DNA of 64,000 nucleotides from Bacteroidetes bacterium UBA4416 (GCA_002390745.1 DGQK01000022.1:1-64000), one strand, 5' to 3'. Shown: positions 1-8,916, counted from the stretch's first letter. The notes: a model not told the origin generated them from the sequence alone. A program made the numbers and translations.

Positions 1-13
1 TTCGGTACATTGG

Positions 14-79
14 CATGTACCCTTATGGATAGGGACATGTAACCTTATAGATATAAGCATGTACCTTCCGGTATATAAC
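14..79. repeat. three 22-bp near-tandem repeats at the window edge
   Basis: Three units start with CATGTA at 14, 36 and 58, exactly 22 bp apart, and each continues with a CCTT-like core. The second half of each unit is degenerate. The array may extend upstream beyond the window. No function is evident. It lies about 100 bp before the rhomboid gene. Confidence 0.5.
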
Positions 80-180
80 CCTTCGGCAAAATGACAGCCT
101 GTCGCTTAAGACACCTGCTTTGTCAGTCTTTTTCCGGATGGTATGTTTTTAGATGCGGATTCCGGCAAAAGCAACAGCTT

Positions 181-948
181 ATGAAGTCCTTTCCCTTAAA
201 AGAATTACTCTCGGTGATCGCCTATCCCTTGCTGTTCCTGGCGCTCTGCTGGGGCGTCTTTTTGGCCGACACCTTTTTTCACCTCGATCTGTACAGCCTC
301 GGCGTGAGTCCGCGTACGGCCTCGGGCCTGAAGGGTATTTTGTTTGCTCCGGTGATTCACGGCGACTGGAGCCACATCCTCAACAACAGCCTGCCGGTAT
401 TCATTCTCAGCTCCATGATCTTTTATTTCTATAAGCCTATTGCATGGCCGGTGATCCTTTGGACCTGGTTTATCAGCGGCCTGTGGCTATGGGTGGGAGG
501 GCGCAACAGCGATGCCATCCCCAATTACCATTTCGGTGCCAGCACACTCATCTACGCCTTTTCGTCGTTCCTCTTCTTCAGCGGCGTCTTCCGCCGGCAC
601 CGGCAATTGATGGTGGTATCGGCCATTGTCGTATTTCTCTACGGCAGCATTACCTATGGTATTTTTCCCTTCGATGCCAAAGTCTCCTGGGAAGGGCATT
701 TGTTCGGCGCGATCTCGGGCCTGCTGGTAGCTTTCAGCTACAGGAAAGAAGGCCCGCAGGAAGCCCGCTACCAATGGCCGGATCCGGAAGATGAGCCCGA
801 CCTGGAAGGTGAGTATAACCGCCAGCTCGAATACGAGCAGGAATTGCAACGGCAAATCCGCGAGCAGCAGGCTCTTCAATCCATGAATATCGTGTACCAC
901 TACAAGCCTAAGGAAGAGGAAGAAGGCGGGGAGAAAAAAGAGGAATAG
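181..948 (+). CDS. rhomboid family intramembrane serine protease
   Basis: A membrane protein of about 255 residues with roughly six hydrophobic segments. The rhomboid signatures are present: HGDWSHILNN in the first half, the Ser motif HFGAST (Ser about residue 121) and a helix carrying the catalytic His in EGHLFGAISG (about residue 173). The family cleaves substrates within the bilayer by a Ser-His dyad; the substrate here is unknown. The C-terminal tail is highly charged (Glu/Lys/Gln-rich) and probably cytosolic. I take the Met at 181 as start, because the 30 codons before it are not rhomboid-like and are Arg/Cys-rich. It stands alone, with guaB about 300 bp downstream behind its own promoter. 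Confidence 0.85.
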   Translation: MKSFPLKELLSVIAYPLLFLALCWGVFLADTFFHLDLYSLGVSPRTASGLKGILFAPVIHGDWSHILNNSLPVFILSSMIFYFYKPIAWPVILWTWFISGLWLWVGGRNSDAIPNYHFGASTLIYAFSSFLFFSGVFRRHRQLMVVSAIVVFLYGSITYGIFPFDAKVSWEGHLFGAISGLLVAFSYRKEGPQEARYQWPDPEDEPDLEGEYNRQLEYEQELQRQIREQQALQSMNIVYHYKPKEEEEGGEKKEE

Positions 949-1211
949 CGGTTTTTCTGTCACGCGTCGTGACGGGAGAATTACGCTGCGATCCCTAATC
1001 GGGATAAGCTCATCTGCTCCTTTGTTTCAGACACCGGATGCGCGCTTTAGCAAGCGGCAGGCCATCAGGCTCAAGGCTGCGGGAAGTGCATCGCGACGGC
1101 CGCGAGGCGCCAAAAAACAATTGACCTGGCACTATTGTAGCTTTTACAACATCCAAAAATCAAATTATCCTAAAGGAAAATCAATCTCCTTTTTTTAACC
1201 GTTTTTTTGTG
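949..1211. other. intergenic region, no gene seen
   Basis: This stretch has no convincing coding sequence. It has two weak short palindromes (TCACGcgtCGTGA near 959, ATCCCtaatcGGGAT near 990) without a T-run, and a locally G+C-rich segment around 1030-1120. The A+T-rich final 70 bases hold the guaB promoter. Confidence 0.5.
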
Positions 1212-1219
1212 TATCTTTG
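1212..1219 (+). promoter_or_regulatory. guaB promoter -7 box (TATCTTTG)
   Basis: A perfect match to the Bacteroidota primary-sigma -7 consensus TAnnTTTG, 28 nt before the guaB ATG. No clear TTG was found at the usual -33 distance; the upstream DNA is T-rich. Its position rules out the longer GTG-initiated reading frame that would overlap the box. Confidence 0.65.
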
Positions 1220-1247
1220 CCCGAATTTTAACACAAAATTCAATCTT

Positions 1248-2723
1248 ATGGCTTCATCGTTTTTAGCAACTAAATTTGCTCCTGAAGGTTTAACGTATGA
1301 TGATGTTCTCCTGGTACCGGCTTATTCTGAAGTGTTGCCCCGCGAGGTAAACATTTCCAGCTATTTTACCAAAAACATCCGCATCAATGCGCCCATTGTA
1401 TCGGCGGCAATGGACACGGTTACCGAATACCAGCTGGCAATCACCATTGCCCAGGAAGGCGGCATCGGCGTGCTTCATAAAAACATGACCATTGAGGACC
1501 AGGCCATGCATGTGCGCAAGGTAAAGCGAAGCGAAAGCGGCATGATCGTGGATCCTTTGACGGTAGCGGAAACGGCAACCATTGGCGAAGTGCTGGCCAT
1601 TATGTCTGAAAACAAGATAGGCGGCGTGCCTGTAGTGGATAAGGACAATAAGTTTGCGGGCATCGTGACCAACCGCGACCTGCGCTTCGAGAAAAATCCA
1701 AAGCGCCTGGTGAAAGAGGTGATGACTCCCGCCAGCAAATCAGTAACGGCGCAGCAGGGAGTTACACTCAAGCAGGCTGAGGTGATCCTGCAGGATCATA
1801 AGATCGAAAAATTGCCGGTGCTGGATAAAAACAAAAAGCTGATCGGCTTAATTACCTATAAAGACATTATAAAAATTAAAGTGCGCCCCAATGCGGCGAA
1901 GGATGAGCTGGGCCGCCTGAGGGTAGCCGCTGCGGTGGGTGTCACGCACGATACCATGCAGCGCGTGGATGCGCTGGTAGCTGCGGGAGTGGATGCCATC
2001 ATCATCGATACGGCACACGGTCATTCCAAAGGCGTGATCAATATGCTGAAGGATGTGAAGAAAAAGCACAAGAGCCTGCAGGTGGTTGTTGGAAATATTG
2101 CTACCGGCGAGGCTGCGCTTGCGCTCATGAAGGCTGGTGCCGATGGCGTGAAAGTGGGGATTGGCCCGGGATCTATCTGCACTACAAGGGTGATTGCAGG
2201 GGTAGGCGTTCCTCAGCTCACTGCGATCCTGGAAGTAGCCAATGCACTGAAAGGTAAGCTGCCGATCATTGCCGACGGCGGCATCCGCTACACGGGCGAT
2301 ATTGTGAAGGCCATTGCTGCCGGCGCAAGCACGGTGATGATGGGTGGCATGTTTGCCGGAGTAGAAGAGAGCCCGGGAGAAACGATTATTTTTGAAGGGC
2401 GCCAGTTTAAGGCCTATCGCGGAATGGGTTCACTCGAAGCCATGCAGAAAGGCTCCAAAGACCGCTATTTCCAGGATATGGAAGACGATATCAAAAAGCT
2501 GGTGCCGGAAGGGATCAGCGGGCGCGTTCCCTACAAAGGCCACCTGGCGGAAGTCATGTACCAATTGATCGGCGGTTTGAGAGCCGGTATGGGCTATTGC
2601 GGTTCCCGGGATATCAAAGCCTTACAGGGTGCAAAATTTACCAGGATCACCGCTGCCGGTGTGAAAGAAAGCCACCCGCACGATGTAGTGATCACAAGGG
2701 AAGCACCGAATTACACGAGATAG
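1248..2723 (+). CDS. guaB: inosine-5'-monophosphate dehydrogenase
   Basis: IMPDH oxidises IMP to XMP with NAD+, the committed step of GMP synthesis in the cytosol. The 491-residue product has the usual length. It has a TIM-barrel catalytic domain interrupted by a CBS-pair (Bateman) domain at about residues 82-202. The active-site loop is GIGPGSICTTR, with the nucleophilic Cys near residue 311; the IMP-site motif IADGGIRYTGD and the flap region (YRGMGSLEAM) follow. I chose the ATG at 1248 (MASSFLATKF), since the frame is open further upstream but overlaps the -7 box. A hairpin-forming repeat follows the stop, and def starts about 93 bp downstream. Confidence 0.97.
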   Translation: MASSFLATKFAPEGLTYDDVLLVPAYSEVLPREVNISSYFTKNIRINAPIVSAAMDTVTEYQLAITIAQEGGIGVLHKNMTIEDQAMHVRKVKRSESGMIVDPLTVAETATIGEVLAIMSENKIGGVPVVDKDNKFAGIVTNRDLRFEKNPKRLVKEVMTPASKSVTAQQGVTLKQAEVILQDHKIEKLPVLDKNKKLIGLITYKDIIKIKVRPNAAKDELGRLRVAAAVGVTHDTMQRVDALVAAGVDAIIIDTAHGHSKGVINMLKDVKKKHKSLQVVVGNIATGEAALALMKAGADGVKVGIGPGSICTTRVIAGVGVPQLTAILEVANALKGKLPIIADGGIRYTGDIVKAIAAGASTVMMGGMFAGVEESPGETIIFEGRQFKAYRGMGSLEAMQKGSKDRYFQDMEDDIKKLVPEGISGRVPYKGHLAEVMYQLIGGLRAGMGYCGSRDIKALQGAKFTRITAAGVKESHPHDVVITREAPNYTR

Positions 2724-2783
2724 ATATGAGTCGTGAGATCTGAGTAAAGAGATTTGTTTATCTCCTATCTCACTACTCATTAC
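2724..2783. repeat. post-stop imperfect hairpin of the GAGTATTGAG-like dispersed family
   Basis: Directly after the guaB stop lies an imperfect inverted repeat. The left arm (ATGAGTcGTGAGAT...AGAGAT) pairs with the right arm (ATCTCctATCTCACtACTCAT). Similar motifs follow the stop at 26704 and lie next to the stops at 59212 and 60578. It may act as an RNA 3' end or processing structure. Confidence 0.5.
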
Positions 2784-2816
2784 TTTTTTGAATGGAAAAA
2801 TAAAACAGAAGTAAAA

Positions 2817-3416
2817 ATGATATTACCAATAGTTGTTTACGGTGATCCGGTGCTGCGGAAAAAATGCGAGGACATTGACAAGGATTACCCGGGGTTGGAT
2901 AAGCTGATCAAGGATATGTACGAAACCATGTACGACGCGCTGGGCGTTGGGCTGGCAGCTCCGCAGATAGGAAAAGCCATCCGCCTGTTTGTGGTTGATG
3001 CTTCGCCTTTTGCAGAAGTGGAAGAGGACGAGGAACCGGAATACACGCCCGAAGAGATGGAAGAGATGAACGGCTTCAAAAAGACCTTTATCAATGCGCG
3101 TATCCTGGAAGAGGAAGGTGAAGAATGGAAATTCAGTGAAGGCTGTTTAAGTATTCCGAGGATCAGGGAAGATGTGTTGCGCAAGCCGAAGATCACGATC
3201 GAATACCTGGACGAGAACTTTAAAAAGCATACCGAAACATACGAAGGAGTGATTGCACGCGTCATTCAGCACGAGTACGATCATATCGAAGGCGTCCTGT
3301 TTACGGATAAGATCAGCGCCTTCAAGCGCAAGCTGATCAGCGGCAAACTGGCTGATATCAGTAAAGGAAAGTTCAAGGCGGATTACAAAACCAGGGTTTA
3401 CCAGGCAAAAAAATAA
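2817..3416 (+). CDS. def: peptide deformylase
   Basis: This enzyme removes the formyl group from the N-terminal Met of nascent proteins. The three family motifs are present in order: GVGLAAPQIG near residue 40, EGCLSIP near 108, and the metal-binding HEYDH near 150. The zinc/iron ligands would be the Cys of motif 2 and the two His of motif 3. At 199 residues it is slightly longer than the E. coli enzyme, because of a very acidic insertion (residues about 62-84) between motifs 1 and 2. The start MILPIVVYGD at 2817 gives the normal family N-terminus; the earlier in-frame start would add non-homologous residues from the hairpin region. The lipoprotein gene follows after 4 bp, so the two are probably cotranscribed. 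Confidence 0.96.
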   Translation: MILPIVVYGDPVLRKKCEDIDKDYPGLDKLIKDMYETMYDALGVGLAAPQIGKAIRLFVVDASPFAEVEEDEEPEYTPEEMEEMNGFKKTFINARILEEEGEEWKFSEGCLSIPRIREDVLRKPKITIEYLDENFKKHTETYEGVIARVIQHEYDHIEGVLFTDKISAFKRKLISGKLADISKGKFKADYKTRVYQAKK

Positions 3417-3420
3417 AACC

Positions 3421-3996
3421 ATGCTCAAAACACTTGCAGCCATAGCAGGCAGCTGCCTGATCCTTGTTTCCTGTGGCGGAAAGGAAGAGGAAAAAAAAGA
3501 GGAGGCCGTTAAAAAAGATACGGTCGCAGCAGCTTCTTCCGATAGCTGTTCCAAACTCCTGGCAAAGGCCAAAGCCTCTGATGCCGTTCTGATGCGTGCA
3601 TTGGTGCTCGATAAAGAAGTAGCCGTGAAAGCCATCGGCGATTTCAGCAGCTATGCCTCTTATTGCGGGAATGATTCGTTGTCGCCGGTGTTTTACCTGA
3701 AAGCCGGGCAGGTAGCACAGGCCATCGGCAGCTACAGCCAGGCGCAGGCCATGCTCAATAATTGCCTTAATAAATACCCTCAGTTCAGGAATAAAGGTGC
3801 GGTTCTGTTTTTGCTGGCACAGCTCTATGACGACCCTAAAATGCTGAACAACGAAGAGAAAGCCAAAGAATATTACGAGCAGATCATCAAGGAATATCCT
3901 AAAACCTCTTATGCCAGCGATGCCGCGGCTTCTATCAAGAACCTCGGAAAAACCGACGAGCAGCTCATCCAGGAGTTCCTGAAGAAGAATAAATAA
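3421..3996 (+). CDS. TPR-like lipoprotein
   Basis: The protein has 191 residues and a lipoprotein signal peptide ending in the lipobox LVSC (Cys18), followed by GG and a Lys/Glu-rich tether. The mature part has at least two TPR-like helical pairs: AGQVAQAIGSYSQAQAMLNN, and a pair around EKAKEYYEQIIKEYP. This architecture resembles the small tetratricopeptide proteins of the YfiO/CpoB type, but I cannot assign a specific role. It is probably anchored in the cell envelope. It starts 4 bp after def, so it is likely in the same operon. Confidence 0.8.
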   Translation: MLKTLAAIAGSCLILVSCGGKEEEKKEEAVKKDTVAAASSDSCSKLLAKAKASDAVLMRALVLDKEVAVKAIGDFSSYASYCGNDSLSPVFYLKAGQVAQAIGSYSQAQAMLNNCLNKYPQFRNKGAVLFLLAQLYDDPKMLNNEEKAKEYYEQIIKEYPKTSYASDAAASIKNLGKTDEQLIQEFLKKNK

Positions 3997-4168
3997 CTGT
4001 TTTGTGATTATTCACACCGGTTAACCGATACTTCGCGATGCCCGGCAAGGTTCATTATTTTGGGCTAAGGTCGGGTGGTTCAATAATCACCAGAAGACAG
4101 CCTCTCTATGATGGCAACAGGTTCTAAAATTAAACCTACCTTTATATAAAACCACTGACAAAATTATT

Positions 4169-5752
4169 ATGAAAAGGACTTTTATCCTAGTGCTTTTAGG
4201 GGCAAGCATTGCCGCTCTTGCTCAAAACACATACACGGCTACTTGTCTTAAAGATATCAATACGGGAACAGGAGGGGCGGCCATTTCCAATCTTACGTTA
4301 ATCAATAATAAAGCATTTTTTATAGCAAATGACGGGGTTTTAGGCCATGAACCCTGGGTTAGTGACGGAACGACATCGGGGACGCAGCTTTTGAAAGATA
4401 TTAATCCGGGAGCCAATGCAAGCTATGCTTCGTACTTCACGGCGTTCAATAACTCCATTTATTTTTTAGCCAACAATGCATCGGGAACCGGTTTATGGAA
4501 AACCGATGGAACTCCTTCCGGCACCGTATTGATTAAGCAATTTTTTTTAACCCCTTTGTTCGGCATGGAGAATAAGTTCGCAATCGTAGGCTCTAAGCTG
4601 TTTTTTCAGGCCGATGACGTAAACGGCGCAGAATTATGGTCGAGTGATGGAACGACTGCCGGAACTGTATTGGTAAAGGATATCCGGCCCGGCTCCATGC
4701 CATCTTATCCGTCTTTCTTTTGTGTGTTTAATAATAAAGTGTATTTCCAGGCAGACAATGGTTCCTCTGGTCCCGAATTATGGGAAAGCGATGGAACGGC
4801 CTCCGGCACTGTGCTGGTAAAAGATATTTGCAGCGGCCCCGCAGGCAGTGCTGCTGCTCAAATGTATGTTTATGGAAGTAAAATGTATTTTGGCGCTTAT
4901 GATGCTACAAATAGTCATCAGTTGTGGGTATCAGACGGGACATCCGCTGGTACGAATCTTTTCAAAATAATAAATCCATCGGGAAGTGGTTTTCCAAGCG
5001 AGTTCATGACCGTCAATGGAAAACTGATTTTTTTGGCTCCGGGAACGGCGGGGAATGGTGAATTGTGGGTTTCGGATGGAACAACCGGAGGGACGCAGAT
5101 GTTGAAGGATATTGATGGAAATTCATCCAGCTCAAGCAATCCCACAAACTATACAATAGCCGGCACTGAATTATATTTCTCGGCAAATGACGGAGTTTCC
5201 GGAAAAGAGTTATGGGTGACGGATGGGACAACAGCTGGCACAATCCGGTTCAAAGATATCAATCCCGGTTCGGGATCTTCAAATCCTGTAGGGATGTATG
5301 ATTATGGAGCGGAAATTTTGCTGGGAGCAGCCAATGGCAATGGCTCAAATGAACTTTACAGTCTTAACAAGGTGACCAAAACGCTTTCTCTTAAAGTTAA
5401 AATAAATTCGGGAGCTTCATCGGAACCTAAAAAAATCTTTGAGTTGGGATCGGATCTTTTCGTCGTTGCAGAAGGTGATCAGGGAAATGAACTATATAAG
5501 GTAACGCTTGCTCCTGTTGGAATACAGGAAAACGACCGGGCGGTTGATGTGTTGATTTATCCTAATCCTGTAAGTACTCATCTGACTATAAAACAAGAAG
5601 ACGGGCAGGTTAAGGAATATAGTATTGTGCTTCCCTGCGGGAAAATTATAATGACAGGAACAACATCGGATAGGATTGATGTATCTTCAATAAGTCCGGG
5701 CTTATACTTCGTTCTTGTAAATGGAAGAATAGGAAAATTCATTAAGCAATAA
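4169..5752 (+). CDS. secreted ELW-x-SDGT repeat propeller-like protein with T9SS type A sorting domain
   Basis: The 527-residue protein begins with a Sec signal peptide ending in ALAQ (about residue 19). Seven clear repeats of the pattern ELWxSDGTxxGT-x-LxKDIxPG follow, spaced about 45-55 residues apart, plus a degenerate eighth (ELYSLNK). This periodicity is typical of a beta-propeller. The C-terminus (about 70 residues, starting VLIYPNP) is a type A T9SS sorting domain ending in a basic tail. The protein should therefore be exported through the type IX system and released or attached at the surface. Function is unknown; no catalytic motif is visible. It faces the minus-strand zinc-ribbon gene across a shared terminator. 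Confidence 0.85.
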   Translation: MKRTFILVLLGASIAALAQNTYTATCLKDINTGTGGAAISNLTLINNKAFFIANDGVLGHEPWVSDGTTSGTQLLKDINPGANASYASYFTAFNNSIYFLANNASGTGLWKTDGTPSGTVLIKQFFLTPLFGMENKFAIVGSKLFFQADDVNGAELWSSDGTTAGTVLVKDIRPGSMPSYPSFFCVFNNKVYFQADNGSSGPELWESDGTASGTVLVKDICSGPAGSAAAQMYVYGSKMYFGAYDATNSHQLWVSDGTSAGTNLFKIINPSGSGFPSEFMTVNGKLIFLAPGTAGNGELWVSDGTTGGTQMLKDIDGNSSSSSNPTNYTIAGTELYFSANDGVSGKELWVTDGTTAGTIRFKDINPGSGSSNPVGMYDYGAEILLGAANGNGSNELYSLNKVTKTLSLKVKINSGASSEPKKIFELGSDLFVVAEGDQGNELYKVTLAPVGIQENDRAVDVLIYPNPVSTHLTIKQEDGQVKEYSIVLPCGKIIMTGTTSDRIDVSSISPGLYFVLVNGRIGKFIKQ

Positions 5753-5850
5753 CAGCAGGTATATGATATGACGATTCCCGGCATTAGTATCTAAGAAGAT
5801 ATGATCACCGCTTTAAGCCTCTCCACAAACTATATCATTGCGCGAAGCCA

Positions 5851-5886
5851 CAAAAAAAGTCCCTTACTGCTGTAAAGGACTTTTTA
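5851..5886. terminator. bidirectional terminator between convergent genes
   Basis: The inverted repeat AAAAAGTCC...GGACTTTTT with extra inner pairing (CTTAC/GTAAA-like) has A-runs on one side and T-runs on the other. It can therefore terminate both the propeller gene (+) and the zinc-ribbon gene (-). Confidence 0.8.
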
Positions 5887-5910
5887 AAGAAGATGAAATA
5901 TAAATTATTC

Positions 5911-6687
5911 TTATGCTTCCGTAGCCGGAGTTTCTTCGGAAATAATGTTCGGATCAACCATGATGCGGCCGCAATGCTCGCACACCAGGATCTTTTTGTT
6001 CATACGGATGTCCAATTGCTTTTGAGGCGGGATCTTGTTGAAGCAGCCTCCGCAGGCATCACGCTCTACAGGCACTACTGCCAGGCCGTTACGGGTATTG
6101 GCACGTACACGTTTGTAAGCATTCACCAAACGGTCTTCGATCGCCGAAGCGGCTTTTTCAGAAGCCTTCATCAGGTCTTTTTCCTCTTTCTCCGTTTCAG
6201 CAATGATCTCGTCCAGCTCGCTTTTTTTCAGCTTCAAATCTTTTTTGCGCTCTGAAAATTCAGTCTGTGATTTCTCAACGATTTCCGATTTGGACTCGAT
6301 GTTGAACTTGTATTCCTTTAAGCGTTTTTCAGCCAGTTGGATCTCCAGGTTCTGGAACTCGATCTCTTTGGTGATGGCATCGTACTCACGGTTGTTGCGT
6401 ACCTTGCCTTGCTGCGCTTCGTATTTTTTGATATTTGCTTTGAAATCCTTGATAGCCTGTGTTTTTTCATTCACCTGCTCCTCCAGTGCTTTCAGCTCAT
6501 CCGTCAGGTTGTTTACACGGGTTTCCAAACCTGCCACACTGTCCTCCAGATCCTGCACCTCCAGTGGAAGCTCACCACGGATCGTACGGATACGGTCTAT
6601 TTTAGAATCGATTAATTGTAATTCGTATAAAGCGCGAAGTTTCCCTTCGATCGATGCATCAATTTTTTCTTTGATTTTTGCGCACAT
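5911..6687 (-). CDS. coiled-coil protein with C4-type zinc ribbon
   Basis: The 258-residue protein has a long alpha-helical coiled coil over about residues 20-185. It is followed by a C-terminal four-Cys zinc ribbon: CGGC near residue 210 and CEHC near 235. This is the DUF164/zf-RING_7 architecture, whose members are common in bacteria but poorly understood; a nucleic-acid or regulatory role is often assumed. It lies 3 bp downstream of the Nif3-like gene on the same strand, and this pair recurs in Bacteroidota, which suggests one transcript. Confidence 0.88.
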   Translation of the reverse strand: MCAKIKEKIDASIEGKLRALYELQLIDSKIDRIRTIRGELPLEVQDLEDSVAGLETRVNNLTDELKALEEQVNEKTQAIKDFKANIKKYEAQQGKVRNNREYDAITKEIEFQNLEIQLAEKRLKEYKFNIESKSEIVEKSQTEFSERKKDLKLKKSELDEIIAETEKEEKDLMKASEKAASAIEDRLVNAYKRVRANTRNGLAVVPVERDACGGCFNKIPPQKQLDIRMNKKILVCEHCGRIMVDPNIISEETPATEA

Positions 6688-6690
6688 AGT

Positions 6691-7788
6691 TTAAAAATAG
6701 TTTACCGGGTTAGTGTTTGTTTCCGTTAAATAGGTTGCAAAATTAGGAAATTTATTTGATATTATCTCATAAAATATTTCCGGCGTAAATTGCTCAGTTT
6801 CAAAGTGTCCGATGTCGGCAACCACGATTTTGCCCTCTGCATCAAAAAACTCATGGTACTTGAAATCAGCGCTTATGTAAATGTCTGATTTCGAGTTTAT
6901 TGCACTTTTAAGCAAAAAGCTTCCGCTTCCGCCGCACAAAGCCACGGTTTTAATCGCTCTTTGGCGTAAAGCCGTATGTTTTAAAAATTTAACGTTGAAA
7001 ACCTGTTTCAGCAGTGTGAGGAACTCCATTTCCGGCATGGGCTCTTCCAGTTCACCGATCATACCTGAGCCTACATCCTGGTAGCTGTTCTCCAGCTGGT
7101 AGATGTCATAAGCTACTTCCTCATACGGATGGTTTTGCCTCAGGGCCGATAAGATCGCGCCCTGGTGAACCCCTTCAAAGATCAGCTCAAGACGTGTTTC
7201 CTTTTCCAGGCTCAGCTTGCCCTTTTCGCCCAGCACCGGGTTCGAGTGCTCGTTCCCGCGGAAGCTGCCCGTTCCTTCCAGTGTGAAGCTGCATTGGTCG
7301 TAATTGCCGATATTGCCGGCACCTGCCCCGAACAAGGCTGTACGCAAGGCTTCCAGATAGCTGCCCGGCACAAAGGTCACCAGCTTCTTCAGCAATGATT
7401 TTTTGGGAGAGAGGATGCGTTGGTTCACCAGGCCCAGCTTATCGGCTATTTTTTTATTCACACCCAGTTTCACATTGTCGAGGTTGGTATGGCAGGCGTA
7501 GATGGCTATGTCGTGGCGAATTGCCTTGATGATGGTGCGTTCCACATAGTTTGTGCCGTTGAGGCGCTTGAGTCCGCCAAAAATAATGGGATGGTGTGCA
7601 ATGATGAGGTTACAGCCTTTGGCAAGAGCTTCATCGATGGTGCTCTCAATGCAGTCGAGACTCAACAAGGCACCGCTCAGCTCCATGTCGCGGTGGCCGG
7701 TAAGCAGGCCGCAGTTGTCGTAAGATTCCTGGTAGGAGAGGGGCGCAAAGCGCTCAAGCTCGCTGATGATCTCGTGAAGTTTAGGCAT
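6691..7788 (-). CDS. Nif3-like dinuclear metal-center protein
   Basis: The 365-residue protein matches the NIF3/YbgI family, including the long form with a central CutA/PII-like insert (about residues 130-240). Metal-binding signatures are visible: LIIAHHPIIF near residue 62, CHTNLDN near 98, and near the C-terminus GHFETEQF with its His and Glu. YbgI-type proteins form hexameric toroids with a dinuclear metal site. A GTP cyclohydrolase I type 2 activity was once proposed for the family but is not secure. It is the first gene of the pair with the zinc-ribbon protein. Confidence 0.92.
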   Translation of the reverse strand: MPKLHEIISELERFAPLSYQESYDNCGLLTGHRDMELSGALLSLDCIESTIDEALAKGCNLIIAHHPIIFGGLKRLNGTNYVERTIIKAIRHDIAIYACHTNLDNVKLGVNKKIADKLGLVNQRILSPKKSLLKKLVTFVPGSYLEALRTALFGAGAGNIGNYDQCSFTLEGTGSFRGNEHSNPVLGEKGKLSLEKETRLELIFEGVHQGAILSALRQNHPYEEVAYDIYQLENSYQDVGSGMIGELEEPMPEMEFLTLLKQVFNVKFLKHTALRQRAIKTVALCGGSGSFLLKSAINSKSDIYISADFKYHEFFDAEGKIVVADIGHFETEQFTPEIFYEIISNKFPNFATYLTETNTNPVNYF

Positions 7789-7853
7789 GTAAAAGGATAA
7801 TGGCGTTTGTATATTTTTAAACTCTAAATTTACAACAAAAAGAGCTTAGGCGT

Positions 7854-8741
7854 ATGGAAATTGCAATACTTTGTGTCGTGCTTATCGGGATCGTTTTGTA
7901 CTTCAGGTCAGGACCGGATAAGGGAAGAAATCAGAAATTCGATTTTACGGCATCACACAGGCTCATCCTGAAAGAAAAGGTGGCGTTTTACAATACGCTT
8001 ACCACAGAAGAGCAAAGCCGCTTCGAACAAGAGCTGACGGCTTTCCTAAGGCATACGCGCATCACCGGCATTGATACCAGCATCGACGATACCGATAAAA
8101 TTCTGGTAGCCGCCAGCGCGGTGATTCCCGTCTTTGGCTTCCGCGATTGGCATTACGGCTCCATTACCGAAGTGCTCATCTACCCGAACAGTTTCAATGC
8201 CAGCTTTGAAACCGCAGGCAACGAGAAAGGCAACGAGAGGCTTATTACCGGCATGGTAGGAACAGGCGCCATGAACGGCACCATGATCCTCTCCAAAGAC
8301 GCGCTGCATCTTGGCTTCCGGAATGAAACCGATAAGCAGAATACCGCTATTCATGAGTTTGTGCACCTCATTGATAAAACAGATGGAGCCATCGACGGCA
8401 TTCCGGAGAATCTACTGGGCAAGCAATACGTACTTCCCTGGATCAACCTCATGGCGACGGAGATCAAAAAAATCAACGCCAACAAATCAGATATCAATCC
8501 TTACGGCGCCACCAATCAGTCGGAGTTTTTTGCTGTGGCAAGCGAGTATTTTTTTGAGCGGCCTGCTTTGCTTCAAAAAAAGCATCCCGAACTGTATGCC
8601 ATGCTGGAGCACATCTACGGGCAGAAGCTCAGTCTTAAAAAGCTTTTCACCAGGCATCCCGGTATTGGCGCCAACACACCATGTCCCTGCAAAAGTGGGA
8701 AGAAATTCAAGGACTGTTGTGGGGCTGTGCATTATAAGTGA
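7854..8741 (+). CDS. MtfA-like zinc metallopeptidase with C-terminal SEC-C motif
   Basis: The 295-residue protein has an N-terminal hydrophobic anchor (about residues 2-17) and an MtfA/M90 domain. The zinc site HEFVHLID is near residue 166, and the downstream conserved segment is SEFFAVASEYFF near 224. The last 30 residues form a SEC-C zinc-binding motif (CPCKSG...CC), as at the C-terminus of SecA. E. coli MtfA is a cytosolic protease that binds the Mlc repressor; it has no such tail. The SEC-C tail may recruit the protease to ribosomes or nucleic acid, but that is inference. It is a single-gene unit with about 190 non-coding bases downstream. Confidence 0.88.
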   Translation: MEIAILCVVLIGIVLYFRSGPDKGRNQKFDFTASHRLILKEKVAFYNTLTTEEQSRFEQELTAFLRHTRITGIDTSIDDTDKILVAASAVIPVFGFRDWHYGSITEVLIYPNSFNASFETAGNEKGNERLITGMVGTGAMNGTMILSKDALHLGFRNETDKQNTAIHEFVHLIDKTDGAIDGIPENLLGKQYVLPWINLMATEIKKINANKSDINPYGATNQSEFFAVASEYFFERPALLQKKHPELYAMLEHIYGQKLSLKKLFTRHPGIGANTPCPCKSGKKFKDCCGAVHYK

Positions 8742-8916
8742 GTGTGACCTTGTGTGCTTTGATGGAAGCCGGGCCGCTACCTTCTGATCCAGAAAAGAAC
8801 AGCAGCATAATGCCTCACGACAAAGAAGCTGGCTGACGGTGAACTCATCGTTGGTCTTAAGTTAACCCGAACGGATTTACCACCCAATTAATCCTGTGGA
8901 TTGAGCCGCTTTTTCT

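Noticed and set aside
487..963. 158-residue minus-strand frame over the rhomboid gene
   Set aside because: It is the antisense shadow of a recognisable rhomboid protease, and its composition (Phe/Leu/Glu-rich with no domain) is not convincing.
949..1211. tRNA or small RNA gene upstream of guaB
   Set aside because: The short palindromes do not form a cloverleaf, there is no TTC-loop-like sequence, and no T-run follows.
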